Assembly: GCF_002946835.1 (NCBI RefSeq)
Contig: NZ_CP026652.1
Location: 620,001 to 684,000 of the forward strand
Direction of reading: 5' to 3'
Length of the DNA stretch: 64,000 bases
Origin: Streptomyces dengpaensis
GTDB taxonomy: Bacteria > Actinomycetota > Actinomycetes > Streptomycetales > Streptomycetaceae
The notes under the pieces are model-generated. The model saw only the letters and a list, made by a program, of their open reading frames with translations, made no database searches and was not told the origin of the DNA. The translations under genes and the position numbers were made by a program. Positions 17,799-27,156 of the stretch are shown piece by piece; within the stretch, counting starts at the first letter, position 1; each line of letters opens with the position of its first letter.

Positions 17799-19838
17799 TC
17801 ACCCGCCGACCCGGCGTGTCACGTTCAGCAGGTACTCCTTCCGGTTCAGCGGGTTGTGGTCGGTGCGCGGCCGCTCCGGGACCGTGCCGCCGCGCGCGAC
17901 GGGCGCGTAGTGGTCGAAGGCGCTCTCCACCTCGCCCTCGCCCCGGGTCAGTCCGGGCAACTGCTGTCCCAGCCCGTGCACATGGGCTGCCGGCAGCGTG
18001 CCGTCGAGGACGCAGACGGCACCTCGCGTCTCGGTGGTCTGCGGCACGGCGCGTACCCCCGCCAGCACGGGAAGCAGGGCGCCCAGGGTGTCCACCGGGG
18101 CCTCGATCCGGAAGCGGTGCATGGGCTCGTACACCTGCGTGTCCGCCCGCCGCAGCGCCTCGATCAGGACCAGCGGGGTCACCCCGCGGAAGTCGGCCCC
18201 GGTGCTGGACATGCTCTTGTCGAAGCCCTGGTGGGCATGGCTCTGCCTCGGCGAGTAGCCGGAGTGGGTCATGGTGACCGTGCAGTCGGTGACCTGCCAG
18301 CCGTGCAGTCCCTGGCCGAGGGTCTGGCGCACGGTGTCCTCGACGGCCTTGAAGAAGGCGTACGGCATGGCACCCAGCTCGACCTCCAGCCGGAACGCCA
18401 CGCCCGATCCGGCCGGCGCGGGGTCGACGCGCAGGCCGACCGTGGCGAGGAAGGGGTTCGGATCCTTCTTGTTGAACTCGACCGCCGCTCCCCTCCCGAC
18501 GGGCCGCTCGATGCAGAGCGGTGTCGTCTCCCGGAACGTGACGTCCAGGCCGAAGTCGTCCGCGAGGGTGGCCTGAACGACCTCCTTCTGCACCTCGCCA
18601 TAGAGGGACACGGAGATCTCCTGGCGGATCTCGTCGTGCCTGAGGCCGATCAGCGGGTCCTGTTCGGCGAGCCGGGTGAGCGCGAGGTGGAGGGCCCGCT
18701 TGTCCGTGCCCGGCCCGGGGACGACGACGGTTTCGAGGGTCGGGGGCGCGAAGAAGTGCTCGTACGCCTTCCTCGGTACTCCCCCACGCTCGGCTGCGCT
18801 CGCGCGGGGGGACCCCCAGATCGCGTCGCCGATCCTGATCTCGCCGAGGCCCCACAGCTTGCCGATCCGGCCCGCGGGGACCTGCTCGGCACGGACGTCC
18901 GTGCCGTGGTCGAAGACGCTGACCGCGGTCACCTTGCCCTCCGCGCGGCCAACGTCTGCGCGGCCGTTGCCTGCGCGGCCGTCGCCGAAGGGGATGCGGT
19001 CGCGGGTGCGGAGCGTTCCGGAGAAGATGCGCGCGTAGGCGACTTTCTCCCCCGCCGGGCCCCGCTCCACCTTGAAGACGGTGCCGGACAGCGGACCGTC
19101 GGGGTCTCCGTCCGCGGCCGGCAGCAACTCCTTGATTCCGGTGATCAGTTCGGCCACGCCCGCGCCCGTCATGGCGGAGCCGAAGTACACCGGGTGTACG
19201 AGGGCCTGCCGGGTCTGGTCGGTGAGGGCCGCGCGGAGGCGGTCGTAGGACACGGCGTCCTCGACGTAGGCGGTCAGCAGATCGTCGTCGTGGTCGGCGA
19301 GGACGTCGAGCGCGGCCGGGCCGAGGCCCGGGGTCACGTGGGCGTCACGCGTGCCGATGCCGGCGACCGACCCCATGGGGACGACCGCCGGGGTGAGCCG
19401 CTCGCAGACGGCTCGCAGGACGCCCTCGTAGCGCGCTCCGCGTCGGTCGATCTTGTTGACGAAGACGAGCGTGGGGATACGCAGCCGCTGCAGGGTGCGC
19501 ATCAGGACACGGGTCTGCGCCTGGACGCCCTCCACGGCCGAGACGACGAGTACGGCGCCGTCCAGCACGCTGAGCACCCGCTCCACCTCGGCGATGAAGT
19601 CCGGGTGGCCGGGTGTGTCGATGAGGTTGACCGTCACGTCGTCGACCGGGAAGGAGACGACGGCGGACTTGATGGTGATGCCGCGCTGCCGTTCCAGCGC
19701 GAGCGAGTCGGTCTGCGTACTGCCGGCGTCGACGCTGCCGATCTCGTCGATCACCCCGGCGGTGTGCAGCAGCCGCTCGGTGAGGCTGGTCTTACCGGCG
19801 TCGACGTGCGCGAGGATTCCAAGATTGAGCAAGTGCAC
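17799..19838 (-). CDS. Tet(M)/OtrA-like translational GTPase (ribosomal protection family)
   Basis: 679 residues, GTG start. Complete GTPase motifs: G1 AHVDAGKT, G3 DTPGH, G4 NKID. Domain II follows, then the EF-G-like domains III-V to the C-terminus. In the ribosomal protection branch these proteins dislodge tetracycline from the ribosome; producers carry OtrA. Many Streptomyces carry such a gene without being tetracycline producers, so resistance is possible but unproven. Two insertions stand out: a Gly/Arg/Ala repeat near residues 285-300 and a 13-residue segment encoded by a dispersed DNA repeat at 18779-18817. Confidence 0.85.
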   Translation of the reverse strand: MHLLNLGILAHVDAGKTSLTERLLHTAGVIDEIGSVDAGSTQTDSLALERQRGITIKSAVVSFPVDDVTVNLIDTPGHPDFIAEVERVLSVLDGAVLVVSAVEGVQAQTRVLMRTLQRLRIPTLVFVNKIDRRGARYEGVLRAVCERLTPAVVPMGSVAGIGTRDAHVTPGLGPAALDVLADHDDDLLTAYVEDAVSYDRLRAALTDQTRQALVHPVYFGSAMTGAGVAELITGIKELLPAADGDPDGPLSGTVFKVERGPAGEKVAYARIFSGTLRTRDRIPFGDGRAGNGRADVGRAEGKVTAVSVFDHGTDVRAEQVPAGRIGKLWGLGEIRIGDAIWGSPRASAAERGGVPRKAYEHFFAPPTLETVVVPGPGTDKRALHLALTRLAEQDPLIGLRHDEIRQEISVSLYGEVQKEVVQATLADDFGLDVTFRETTPLCIERPVGRGAAVEFNKKDPNPFLATVGLRVDPAPAGSGVAFRLEVELGAMPYAFFKAVEDTVRQTLGQGLHGWQVTDCTVTMTHSGYSPRQSHAHQGFDKSMSSTGADFRGVTPLVLIEALRRADTQVYEPMHRFRIEAPVDTLGALLPVLAGVRAVPQTTETRGAVCVLDGTLPAAHVHGLGQQLPGLTRGEGEVESAFDHYAPVARGGTVPERPRTDHNPLNRKEYLLNVTRRVGG
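18779..18817 (-). repeat. Dispersed GC-rich repeat, copy 2, inside a reading frame
   Basis: On the minus strand it reads GGGGGTCCCCCCGCGCGAG... to GTGGGGGAG and matches the copy at 4565-4604 with few differences. It is 39 bp, a multiple of three, and is translated as SPRASAAERGGVP inside the GTPase gene between IGDAIWG and RKAYEHFF. Confidence 0.8.
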
Positions 19839-20027
19839 TGAGTGTCATGTCCTTGGGCATCGGAGGGATTCCTTCGTGGGTGGACATGCACGCAGTACGC
19901 ATCGGTGCTCCTCATGAGTGACGACGGGTCCCGTGCAATACAGCAGAACCGGACACGCCGAGGCAATGGATTAACACTCAACGAAGCCTGCCGCAGCACT
20001 CGCCGCCATCAGGACGTAGTCATAGAG

Positions 20028-20058
20028 TGACGTACGTCAAGTGACGTAGATCACGTCA
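20028..20058. promoter_or_regulatory. Two TGACGT palindromes upstream of the molybdenum hydroxylase operon
   Basis: Site 1: TGACGTACGTCA, a perfect 12-bp palindrome (20028-20039). Site 2: TGACGT-AGATC-ACGTCA (20042-20058), perfect arms with a 5-bp centre. They lie 48-78 bp before the first start codon, so a dimeric regulator bound here would act on the operon promoter. The region 19839-20105 is also the promoter region of the divergent GTPase gene. Confidence 0.6.
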
Positions 20059-20105
20059 GGCACCTGTTTCCCTCGCATCCGTACGCACGGTCTCTGGAGG
20101 GCCAC

Positions 20106-20585
20106 ATGACCCATATCTCGGTAAAGGTGGACGGCACGACGTACGAGGACGAGGTGGAACCCCGCCTTCTGCTGATCCACTACCTGCGCGACCGCCTGGG
20201 CCTGACCGGCACCCCGATCGGCTGTGACACCTCCAACTGCGGGGCGTGCACGGTCGAGCTGGACGGCGATAGCGTCAAGAGCTGCTCGGTACTGGCCGTC
20301 CAGGCGGACGGGAGCCAAGTGACGACGGTCGAAGGGCTCGCCCAGGACGGCGAGTGGACCGGGCTGCAGCGGGCGTTCCACGAGAAGCACGGCCTGCAGT
20401 GCGGCTACTGCACCCCGGGCATGATCATGGCGGCCCGGGATCTGCTGAAGGAGAACCCGAACCCGACCTCGGACGACGTGCGGCAGGCCCTGGAGGGCAA
20501 CCTCTGCCGGTGCACCGGCTACCAGAACATCGTGCGCGCGGTGCTGGCCGCCGCCGGACGCTCGGGGCAGGAGGTCTCGGCATGA
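20106..20585 (+). CDS. coxS: Molybdenum hydroxylase small subunit, two [2Fe-2S] clusters (CoxS-like)
   Basis: 159 residues with GGAGGGCCAC before the ATG. The N-terminal plant-type ferredoxin site is CDTSNCGACTVEL with a fourth Cys further on (SCSVLA); the C-terminal helical site is QCGYCTPGM with CRCTGY. The subunit carries electrons from the molybdenum site to FAD. First gene of a seven-gene operon; its stop overlaps the next start (ATGA). Confidence 0.93.
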   Translation: MTHISVKVDGTTYEDEVEPRLLLIHYLRDRLGLTGTPIGCDTSNCGACTVELDGDSVKSCSVLAVQADGSQVTTVEGLAQDGEWTGLQRAFHEKHGLQCGYCTPGMIMAARDLLKENPNPTSDDVRQALEGNLCRCTGYQNIVRAVLAAAGRSGQEVSA

Positions 20586-22996
20586 CCGACCAGATCGCCG
20601 AACCCGAGGTCGGCCGCTCCCGCGCCCGCAAGGAGGACGCCCGGCTCGTCACCGGACAGACCAACTGGACCGACAACATCCAGGTCAGCGGCCTGCTCCA
20701 GCTGGCGATCCTGCGCAGCCCCATGGCGCACGCCCGCATCGGCCGGATCGACGTCTCCCCCGCGCTCGCCCGGCCCGGGGTCATCGCGGCGTTCAGCGGA
20801 CGCGATCTCGCGGAGGGCCTGGGGTCGCTGCCGTGCGCCTGGCCTGTGACCGAGGACATCGTGCTCCCCGACCACCCGCCGATCGCCGTCGACGAGGTGC
20901 GCTACGCCGGAGACCCGGTGGCCGTCGTGGTCGCCCGCGACCGGTACGCGGCCGCCGACGCGCTCGAGGCGATCGAGGTCGACTACGAACCGCTGCCCCC
21001 GGTCCTCGACCTGGAGGCCGCGCTCGCCGAGGACGCCCCGCTGGTCCACTCGGACAAGGGCACGAACCGCTGCTACGACTGGCTGCTCGCGACCGGCGAG
21101 GACTTCGCCTCCGTACGGGAGCGCGCGGACGTCACGGTCAAGCGCCGCTACCACCAGCAGCGGCTGATCCCCAACGCCATGGAGCCGCGCGCGGTCGTCG
21201 TCACCCCGCTGCCCGCCTCCGGCGAGTACACGCTCTACTCGGCGACCCAGATCCCGCACATCCTGCGGATCATGCTGGCGGTGGTCACCGGCATCCCCGA
21301 GCAGAAGCTCCGCGTGATCGCCCCCGACGTGGGCGGCGGCTTCGGCTCCAAGCTCCAGGTGTACGGCGAGGAGGCCATCGCCCTCGCGGTCGCCCGTCGG
21401 CTCGGCCGCCCGGTGAAGTGGACGGAGTCCCGCTCCGAGGGCTATCTGGCGACCCATCACGGCCGCGGCATGATCCAGGACATCGAGATCGCCGCGGACC
21501 GTGACGGCAAGCTGCTCGGCCTCAAGGTCGACCTGCTGGCCGACATGGGCGCGTATCTGATGCTGGTCACGCCGGGCATCCCGATCCTCGGCGCGTTCAT
21601 GTATCCGGCGATCTACAAGATGGACTCTTACGAGTTCAACTGCACCGGCGTCTTCACGACCAGGACGCCCACCGACGCCTACCGCGGCGCCGGGCGCCCG
21701 GAGGCGACGTACGCCATCGAGCGGATCATGGACGAGCTGGCCGCCGAACTCGGCCTGGATCCCATCGAGTTGCGGCGCCGGAACTGGATCCGGCACGAGG
21801 AGTTCCCGTACACCTCGATCGCCGGTCTGACCTACGACAGCGGCAACTACGAGGCCGCGACCGAGCGGGCGCTCGCGCTGTTCGGGTACGACAAGCTGCG
21901 CGCCGAGCAGGCGGACCGCCATGAGCGGGGGGACACCGTGCGGCTCGGCATCGGTGTGTCGACGTACACCGAGATGTGCGGGCTCGCGCCGAGCCGGGTG
22001 CTCAGGGATCTGCGGTACGCGGCCGGCGGCTGGGAGGCGGCGAGCATCCGCATGCTGCCCACCGGCAAGGTCGAGGTGGTCACCGGCACCAGCCCGCACG
22101 GGCAGGGGCATGTGACCTGCTGGAGCCAGATCGCCGCCGACGTGCTGGGCGTGCCCTTCGAGGACGTCCAGGTCGTGCACGGCGACACGAAGGCCGCCCC
22201 GCAGGGCATGGACACCTACGGATCGCGGTCGCTGGTCGTCGGCGGGACGGCCGTCCACCACGCGGCGGTGAAGGTGATCGACAAGGCGCGTCGGGTGGCC
22301 GCGCATCTGCTCGAAGCGAGTGAGAACGACCTGGAGTTCACGAACGGCGTGTTCTCCGTGACGGGCTCCCCGGAGGCGCGCAAGACCATCCAGGAGGTTG
22401 CCTTCGCGACCTTCTCCTCGCACGACCTGCCCGAGGGCATGGAACCCACGATCAACGCCGAGTACGTCGTCGACCCGGAGAACTTCTCCTACCCGCACGG
22501 CACGCACCTGTGCGCGGTCGAGGTCGACACCGAGACCGGGCGCACACAGATCCGGTCGTACGTCAGCGTCGACGATGTCGGCCGGGTCATCAACCCGATG
22601 ATCGTCGAGGGCCAGGTGCACGGCGGGCTGGCGCAGGGCATCGCGCAGGCGCTGTACGAGGAGGCGGTGTACGACGACGAGGGCAACCTGGTGTCGGGCA
22701 CCATGGCCGACTATCTCGTGCCCTCGTCCGCCGATCTGCCCGAGTTCGTGACGGACCGGACGGAGACGCCCGCCGTCTCGAATCCCTTGGGGGTCAAGGG
22801 AGTTGGCGAGGCGGGGACCATCGCGTCGACGCCCGCCGTCGTCAACGCGATCGTGGACGCGCTACGGCCGCTGGGCGTCACGGACGTGCGGATGCCCTGT
22901 ACGCCGCAGCGGGTCTGGGAGGCCATCGAGGACGCCTCCGGAGGTTCTGGAGCCTCCGAAGATTCCGGCGCTCTCGGAGAGGAGGGCTCGGCATGA
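20582..22996 (+). CDS. coxL: Molybdenum hydroxylase large subunit (CoxL-like, form II)
   Basis: 804 residues from the ATG that overlaps the small-subunit stop. The active-site loop reads AYRGAGR (residues 366-372). True aerobic CO dehydrogenase (form I) has AYxCSFR with the Cu-binding Cys, so this is a form II enzyme, whose substrates are mostly unknown (aldehydes, purines and other N-heterocycles are typical of the wider family). GGGFGSK (molybdopterin contact) and the GVGEAG end with the catalytic Glu are present. Confidence 0.92.
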   Translation: MTDQIAEPEVGRSRARKEDARLVTGQTNWTDNIQVSGLLQLAILRSPMAHARIGRIDVSPALARPGVIAAFSGRDLAEGLGSLPCAWPVTEDIVLPDHPPIAVDEVRYAGDPVAVVVARDRYAAADALEAIEVDYEPLPPVLDLEAALAEDAPLVHSDKGTNRCYDWLLATGEDFASVRERADVTVKRRYHQQRLIPNAMEPRAVVVTPLPASGEYTLYSATQIPHILRIMLAVVTGIPEQKLRVIAPDVGGGFGSKLQVYGEEAIALAVARRLGRPVKWTESRSEGYLATHHGRGMIQDIEIAADRDGKLLGLKVDLLADMGAYLMLVTPGIPILGAFMYPAIYKMDSYEFNCTGVFTTRTPTDAYRGAGRPEATYAIERIMDELAAELGLDPIELRRRNWIRHEEFPYTSIAGLTYDSGNYEAATERALALFGYDKLRAEQADRHERGDTVRLGIGVSTYTEMCGLAPSRVLRDLRYAAGGWEAASIRMLPTGKVEVVTGTSPHGQGHVTCWSQIAADVLGVPFEDVQVVHGDTKAAPQGMDTYGSRSLVVGGTAVHHAAVKVIDKARRVAAHLLEASENDLEFTNGVFSVTGSPEARKTIQEVAFATFSSHDLPEGMEPTINAEYVVDPENFSYPHGTHLCAVEVDTETGRTQIRSYVSVDDVGRVINPMIVEGQVHGGLAQGIAQALYEEAVYDDEGNLVSGTMADYLVPSSADLPEFVTDRTETPAVSNPLGVKGVGEAGTIASTPAVVNAIVDALRPLGVTDVRMPCTPQRVWEAIEDASGGSGASEDSGALGEEGSA

Positions 22997-23847
22997 TTCC
23001 CCCGGCATTCGAGTACGCGAGGCCCACGAGCGTCGACGAGGCCGTGCGGACGCTCGCGGACGCGGGCGAGGACGCGAAGGTGCTGGCCGGCGGGCAGAGC
23101 CTGCTGCCGCTGCTCCGCCTGCGGCTCGCCTTTCCCGAACTCGTCGTCGACGTCGGCCGGATTCCGGAACTGCGCGGGATCCGCGAGGGCGAGGGCACGC
23201 TGATCATCGGCGCGATGACCTCCCACCACGACGTCATCCGCGACCCCCGGGTATGCCGGCACGCCGGGCTGCTCGCGGCGGCCACGGCCACGGTCGCCGA
23301 TCCCGCCGTACGCCATCGCGGCACCCTCGGAGGTTCGCTCGCGCACGCCGATCCGGCCGGTGACCTGCCCGCCGTGATCCTCGCGCTCGACGCGACGCTG
23401 ATCGCGGTCGGACCCGAGGGGCGCCGGGCCATCCCGGCCCGCGAGTTCTTCGTGGACTATCTGCAGACGGCGCTCAGGCCGGACGAACTCCTCGTGGAGG
23501 TGGAGATCCCGACGACCGACGGCTGGGGGTTCCATTACGAGAAGTTCAACCGGGTCGCGCAGGCCTGGGCGGTCGTCGGCGTGGCGGCGCTCGTGCGGCG
23601 CGACAACGGGCACATCACCGCGTCGCGGATCGGGCTGACCAACATGGGCTCGACGCCGCTGCGGGCCGCGGCCACCGAGGAGGCGCTCGTGGGCGCCGAC
23701 GCGGCGGGCTCGGTGCGGCGGGCCGCTCAGGTGGCGGCGGACGGTACGCACCCGTCGTCGGATCCCTCGGCCTCGCCCGCCTACCGTGCGCACCTCGCCC
23801 GGGTGCTCACGCGGCGCGCGGTGCTGTCCGCGGCCGGGATGGGGTGA
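22993..23847 (+). CDS. coxM: Molybdenum hydroxylase medium subunit, FAD-binding (CoxM-like)
   Basis: 284 residues; the ATG overlaps the large-subunit stop. The FAD-contact motifs are LAGGQSLLPLL near residue 35 and the family's TLGGSLAHADPAGDLP near residue 110. The subunit passes electrons from the iron-sulfur subunit to the acceptor. The gene order small-large-medium differs from the M-S-L order of the classic Oligotropha cox cluster. Confidence 0.92.
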   Translation: MIPPAFEYARPTSVDEAVRTLADAGEDAKVLAGGQSLLPLLRLRLAFPELVVDVGRIPELRGIREGEGTLIIGAMTSHHDVIRDPRVCRHAGLLAAATATVADPAVRHRGTLGGSLAHADPAGDLPAVILALDATLIAVGPEGRRAIPAREFFVDYLQTALRPDELLVEVEIPTTDGWGFHYEKFNRVAQAWAVVGVAALVRRDNGHITASRIGLTNMGSTPLRAAATEEALVGADAAGSVRRAAQVAADGTHPSSDPSASPAYRAHLARVLTRRAVLSAAGMG

Positions 23848-23848
23848 A

Positions 23849-24754
23849 GTGCCCATCGCCGGAAGGGTAGTGGACGGTTTCAGCGGTCCGGACGAGGTGC
23901 GGGCCCGCCTGGAGAAGACGGGGTATCTCGTTGACGAAGGGCTGGCCGTCGCCTGCTTCCTGGCGCTGCGGCTGCACCGGCCGATCTTCTGCGAGGGCGA
24001 CGCGGGCGTGGGCAAGACCGCGCTCGCGTCCGCCCTCGCCGAGGCGACCGGCGCCCCGCTGATCCGGCTGCAGTGCTACGAGGGCATCGACGCGTCCCAG
24101 GCCCTGTACGACTGGGACTTCCCGCGTCAGCTCCTGCATCTGCGGGCCGCCGAGGCGGCGGGCATCACGGACGCCGACCGGCTCGAGGCCGAGCTGTACG
24201 ACCGGCGGTTCCTCATCGCCCGGCCCCTGCTCCAGGCGCTGGAGACGCAGCCGTGCGTTCTGCTGGTCGACGAAGTCGACCGCGCGGACGACGAGTTCGA
24301 GGCGTTCTTGCTGGAGCTGTTGTCGGAGTACGCGGTGAGCATTCCCGAACTGGGCACGCTGCGCGCCGAGGTGCCGCCGGTCGTGGTCCTCACCTCCAAC
24401 CGCACCCGCGAGGTGCACGACGCGCTGAAGCGACGCTGCCTCTACCACTGGTTCGACCACCCGGGGTTCGCCCGCGAACTCGCCATCGTCAGAAGGAGGT
24501 TGCCGGAGGTGACCGCCCGGCTCGCCGATCAGGTGACCGCGCTCGTCCAGGCCCTGCGCGCCGAGGACCTGCTCAAACCGCCGGGGGTCGCGGAGACGAT
24601 CGACTGGGCGGAGGCCCTGCACGCGCTGGGCGCGACCGAGGTGGACGCCGAGCTGGCGGTGGCCACGCTGGGGTCGGTCCTGAAGTACCGGGAGGACGCG
24701 GAGCGGGCCCGGGGGCTCGATCTGTCGGGGATCCTCGCGGCGCGGGGGACGTAA
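23849..24754 (+). CDS. coxD: MoxR-type AAA+ ATPase (CoxD-like)
   Basis: 301 residues; GTG start one base after the medium-subunit stop. Walker A GDAGVGKTAL, Walker B CVLLVDEVDR, sensor 1 VVLTSNRTRE. MoxR ATPases act with VWA proteins as chaperones; CoxD and its partner in Oligotropha mature the [CuSMoO2] site of CO dehydrogenase. Its presence with a form II large subunit, which lacks the Cu ligand, suggests a role in sulfuration or insertion of the Mo centre (inference). Confidence 0.88.
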   Translation: MPIAGRVVDGFSGPDEVRARLEKTGYLVDEGLAVACFLALRLHRPIFCEGDAGVGKTALASALAEATGAPLIRLQCYEGIDASQALYDWDFPRQLLHLRAAEAAGITDADRLEAELYDRRFLIARPLLQALETQPCVLLVDEVDRADDEFEAFLLELLSEYAVSIPELGTLRAEVPPVVVLTSNRTREVHDALKRRCLYHWFDHPGFARELAIVRRRLPEVTARLADQVTALVQALRAEDLLKPPGVAETIDWAEALHALGATEVDAELAVATLGSVLKYREDAERARGLDLSGILAARGT

Positions 24755-24758
24755 GGGC

Positions 24759-25916
24759 ATGGGGCGTGAGGGCATGGGAAGTACGGCCTGGGAACGCGGA
24801 GGCGGGAGCACGGTCGATGCGCCGGCCGTCCTGGTCGGATTCGCCCGTGCGCTGCGCGCGGCCGGTGTCGAGGCCGGGCCCGACCGTGTCCAGGCCTTCA
24901 TCGGCGCACTCGATCTCCTCGATCCCGGGGTGCGCTTCGACGTGTACTGGGCCGGGCGGCTCACGCTGTGCGGGAGCCGGGACGATCTGGAGCGGTTCGA
25001 GCGGGTCTTCGCGGCCTACTTCGGCGAGAAGGGCGACGCGCGACCCGCCCGGGCTGCCGTGCCGCCCCGGCTGCGCACGGTCGTACGGGCCGCAGGGCCC
25101 GCACCGCCCGGGGCGGCACGGGCGTCGGAGGACGGCGTACCGGCGCCGGCGCTGGCCAGTTCCACCGAGGTCCTGCGCCACCGCGACGTCGCCGGGCTCA
25201 CGGCGGCCGAGCGGGAGCAACTGCGGCGGCTGCTGGACGCGTTCCGTCTGCCCGGCGAGGTGCGGCGCTCCGCGCGGCGGCACCCGGCACGGCGTGGCAG
25301 CGTGGATCCGCGGCGTACCGTACGGGAGTTGCTGCGCCGCGGCGGTGAGCCGGCCCGGCTGCGGCGGCACGCGCGGGCCGAGCGCCCGCGCCGGGTGGTG
25401 CTGCTCGTGGATGTGAGCGGTTCGATGTCCCCGTACGCGGACGCGCTGCTGCGATGCGCGCACGCGGCCTCGCGCGGCACCCGCACGGAGGTGTTCACGA
25501 TCGGCACCCGGCTGACCCGAGTGACCCGCGAGCTCGCGCACCGCGACCCCGACACGGCCATGGCGGCGCTCGCGGCGGCGGTCCCGGACTGGCGCGGCGG
25601 CACCCGGCTGGGCGAGATGCTGCGGGCCTTCCTCGACCAGTGGGGCAGGCGGGGCATGGCGCGCGGCGCGGTCGTGGTGCTGCTCTCGGACGGCTGGGAG
25701 CGTGGCGATCCCGCCCTGCTCGCGGCCCAGATGCGACGCTTGCACCGGCTCGCGCACCGGGTGATCTGGGCCAATCCGCGCAAGGCCCGCCCCGGTTACG
25801 CACCCCTGGCCGCCGGGATGGCGGCGGCGCTGCCGAGCGTTGACGCCTTCGTCGAGGGGCACAGCCTGGCCGCGCTGGAGCGTCTGGCGGCGGTGGTGAG
25901 AGGAGCGGATCCTTGA
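24759..25916 (+). CDS. coxE: VWA-domain protein (CoxE-like)
   Basis: 385 residues. The C-terminal half is a von Willebrand A domain with the metal site DVSGSMSPY (MIDAS) and a downstream LSDGWERGD. The N-terminal half is helical, Arg/Ala-rich. It is the usual partner of the MoxR ATPase and is encoded directly after it, which supports a joint maturation complex. Not known to be catalytic itself. Confidence 0.87.
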   Translation: MGREGMGSTAWERGGGSTVDAPAVLVGFARALRAAGVEAGPDRVQAFIGALDLLDPGVRFDVYWAGRLTLCGSRDDLERFERVFAAYFGEKGDARPARAAVPPRLRTVVRAAGPAPPGAARASEDGVPAPALASSTEVLRHRDVAGLTAAEREQLRRLLDAFRLPGEVRRSARRHPARRGSVDPRRTVRELLRRGGEPARLRRHARAERPRRVVLLVDVSGSMSPYADALLRCAHAASRGTRTEVFTIGTRLTRVTRELAHRDPDTAMAALAAAVPDWRGGTRLGEMLRAFLDQWGRRGMARGAVVVLLSDGWERGDPALLAAQMRRLHRLAHRVIWANPRKARPGYAPLAAGMAAALPSVDAFVEGHSLAALERLAAVVRGADP

Positions 25917-25967
25917 GGAGAACCGAGTCCTGGAGACAGAAGCACCCCCCGGTGAAGGGATCGAGCG

Positions 25968-27146
25968 ATGCGTGACATCCTCCCGGCGCTGAACGAGTGG
26001 TATGCGGCGGGAACCCCGTTCGGGCTCGCGACGGTCGTCGCGGTCAGCCGCAGCGCGCCCCGCGACCCGGGCGCGGCCATGGCCGTCGGCCCCGGGGACG
26101 AGGTCGTGGGCAGTGTGTCCGGCGGCTGCGTCGAGGGCGCGGTCTTCGAGCTGGCCCAGGAGGTGGTGGAGTCCGGCGAAGCGCGCCTGGAGACCTTCGG
26201 GTACAGCGACGAGGACGCGTTCGCCGTCGGGCTCACCTGCGGCGGCGAGATCACCCTGCTCGTCCGGCGGGTGTCCCCCGCCGACGATCCGTCCTTCGGC
26301 GCGGTGGCCGAGTCGGTGGCCGCGGGCCGCCCGGTGACAGTGGCCACGGTGATCGACGGACCGGCGCCGCGCGGGGCCACGCTCGCCGTGTGGCCGGACG
26401 CGGACACGGGGCCTTCCGGCCAGGACGCCGGGCCTCCGGGCGAGGTCTCGGGCTCGCTCGGGGCGACCGGTCTGGACGTCGCCGTCACCGCCGACGCGCG
26501 CGGCGAACTGGCCCAGGGCATCACCGGGCGGCGGCACTACGGCCCGCACGGCGAGCGCCGCGAGGACGCCGTCACCGTGTTCCTCAACTCCTTCGCGCCA
26601 CCGCCCCGCATGCTGGTCTTCGGCGCGATCGACTACGCGGCCGCGGTGGCCCGTATCGGCTCCTTCCTCGGCTACCGGGTCACGGTGTGCGACGCCCGTC
26701 CGGTCTTCGCCACGCCGAAACGGTTCCCGGAGGGCGTGGAGGTCGTCGTCGAGTGGCCGCACCGCTATCTGAGCGGCACGACGACCGACGCGCGCACGGT
26801 GATCTGCGTCCTCACCCACGACCCGAAGTTCGACGTGCCCCTGCTGGAGGAGGCGCTGCGCCGCCCGGCCGCGTACATCGGGGCGATGGGCAGCCGTCGT
26901 ACCCACGACGAGCGGACGAAGCGGCTGAAGGAGGCCGGCCTGTCGGAGCGCGAACTGTCCCGGCTGCGGTCGCCCGTCGGGCTCGACCTGGGGGCGCGTA
27001 CGCCCGAGGAGGTGGCCGTGTCCGTCGCCGCGGAGATCATCGCGATGCGGTGGGGCGGCAGCGGGGCGCCCCTGACGGCGACCTTGGGCGCGATCCACTC
27101 GGCCGGCGCCACCCCGTCCGAGGTGCCCGGCGCCACCCCCGTCTGA
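25968..27146 (+). CDS. XdhC-family maturation protein (CoxI/XdhC)
   Basis: 392 residues. The N-terminal XdhC domain has PRDPGAAMAV, GSVSGGCVEG and ELVGLTCGG-like turns (here GLTCGGEI); the C-terminal Rossmann domain carries YIGAMGSRRTHDERTKRL and ARTPEEVAVSVAAEIIA. XdhC binds molybdenum cofactor, helps to sulfurate it, and hands it to the large subunit. Its place in the operon fits the enzyme's need for the sulfido-Mo form. Confidence 0.92.
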   Translation: MRDILPALNEWYAAGTPFGLATVVAVSRSAPRDPGAAMAVGPGDEVVGSVSGGCVEGAVFELAQEVVESGEARLETFGYSDEDAFAVGLTCGGEITLLVRRVSPADDPSFGAVAESVAAGRPVTVATVIDGPAPRGATLAVWPDADTGPSGQDAGPPGEVSGSLGATGLDVAVTADARGELAQGITGRRHYGPHGERREDAVTVFLNSFAPPPRMLVFGAIDYAAAVARIGSFLGYRVTVCDARPVFATPKRFPEGVEVVVEWPHRYLSGTTTDARTVICVLTHDPKFDVPLLEEALRRPAAYIGAMGSRRTHDERTKRLKEAGLSERELSRLRSPVGLDLGARTPEEVAVSVAAEIIAMRWGGSGAPLTATLGAIHSAGATPSEVPGATPV

Positions 27147-27156
27147 GGAGAGAGAA

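Noticed and set aside
16488..19841. 1117-codon plus-strand open frame across the beta-propeller and GTPase genes
   Set aside because: It runs out of frame through one real gene and antisense to another; its translation is Arg/Gly/Pro-rich with no family motif. High GC creates such frames.
20582..22996. True aerobic CO dehydrogenase (form I)
   Set aside because: The active-site loop is AYRGAGR and lacks the copper-binding Cys of form I enzymes.
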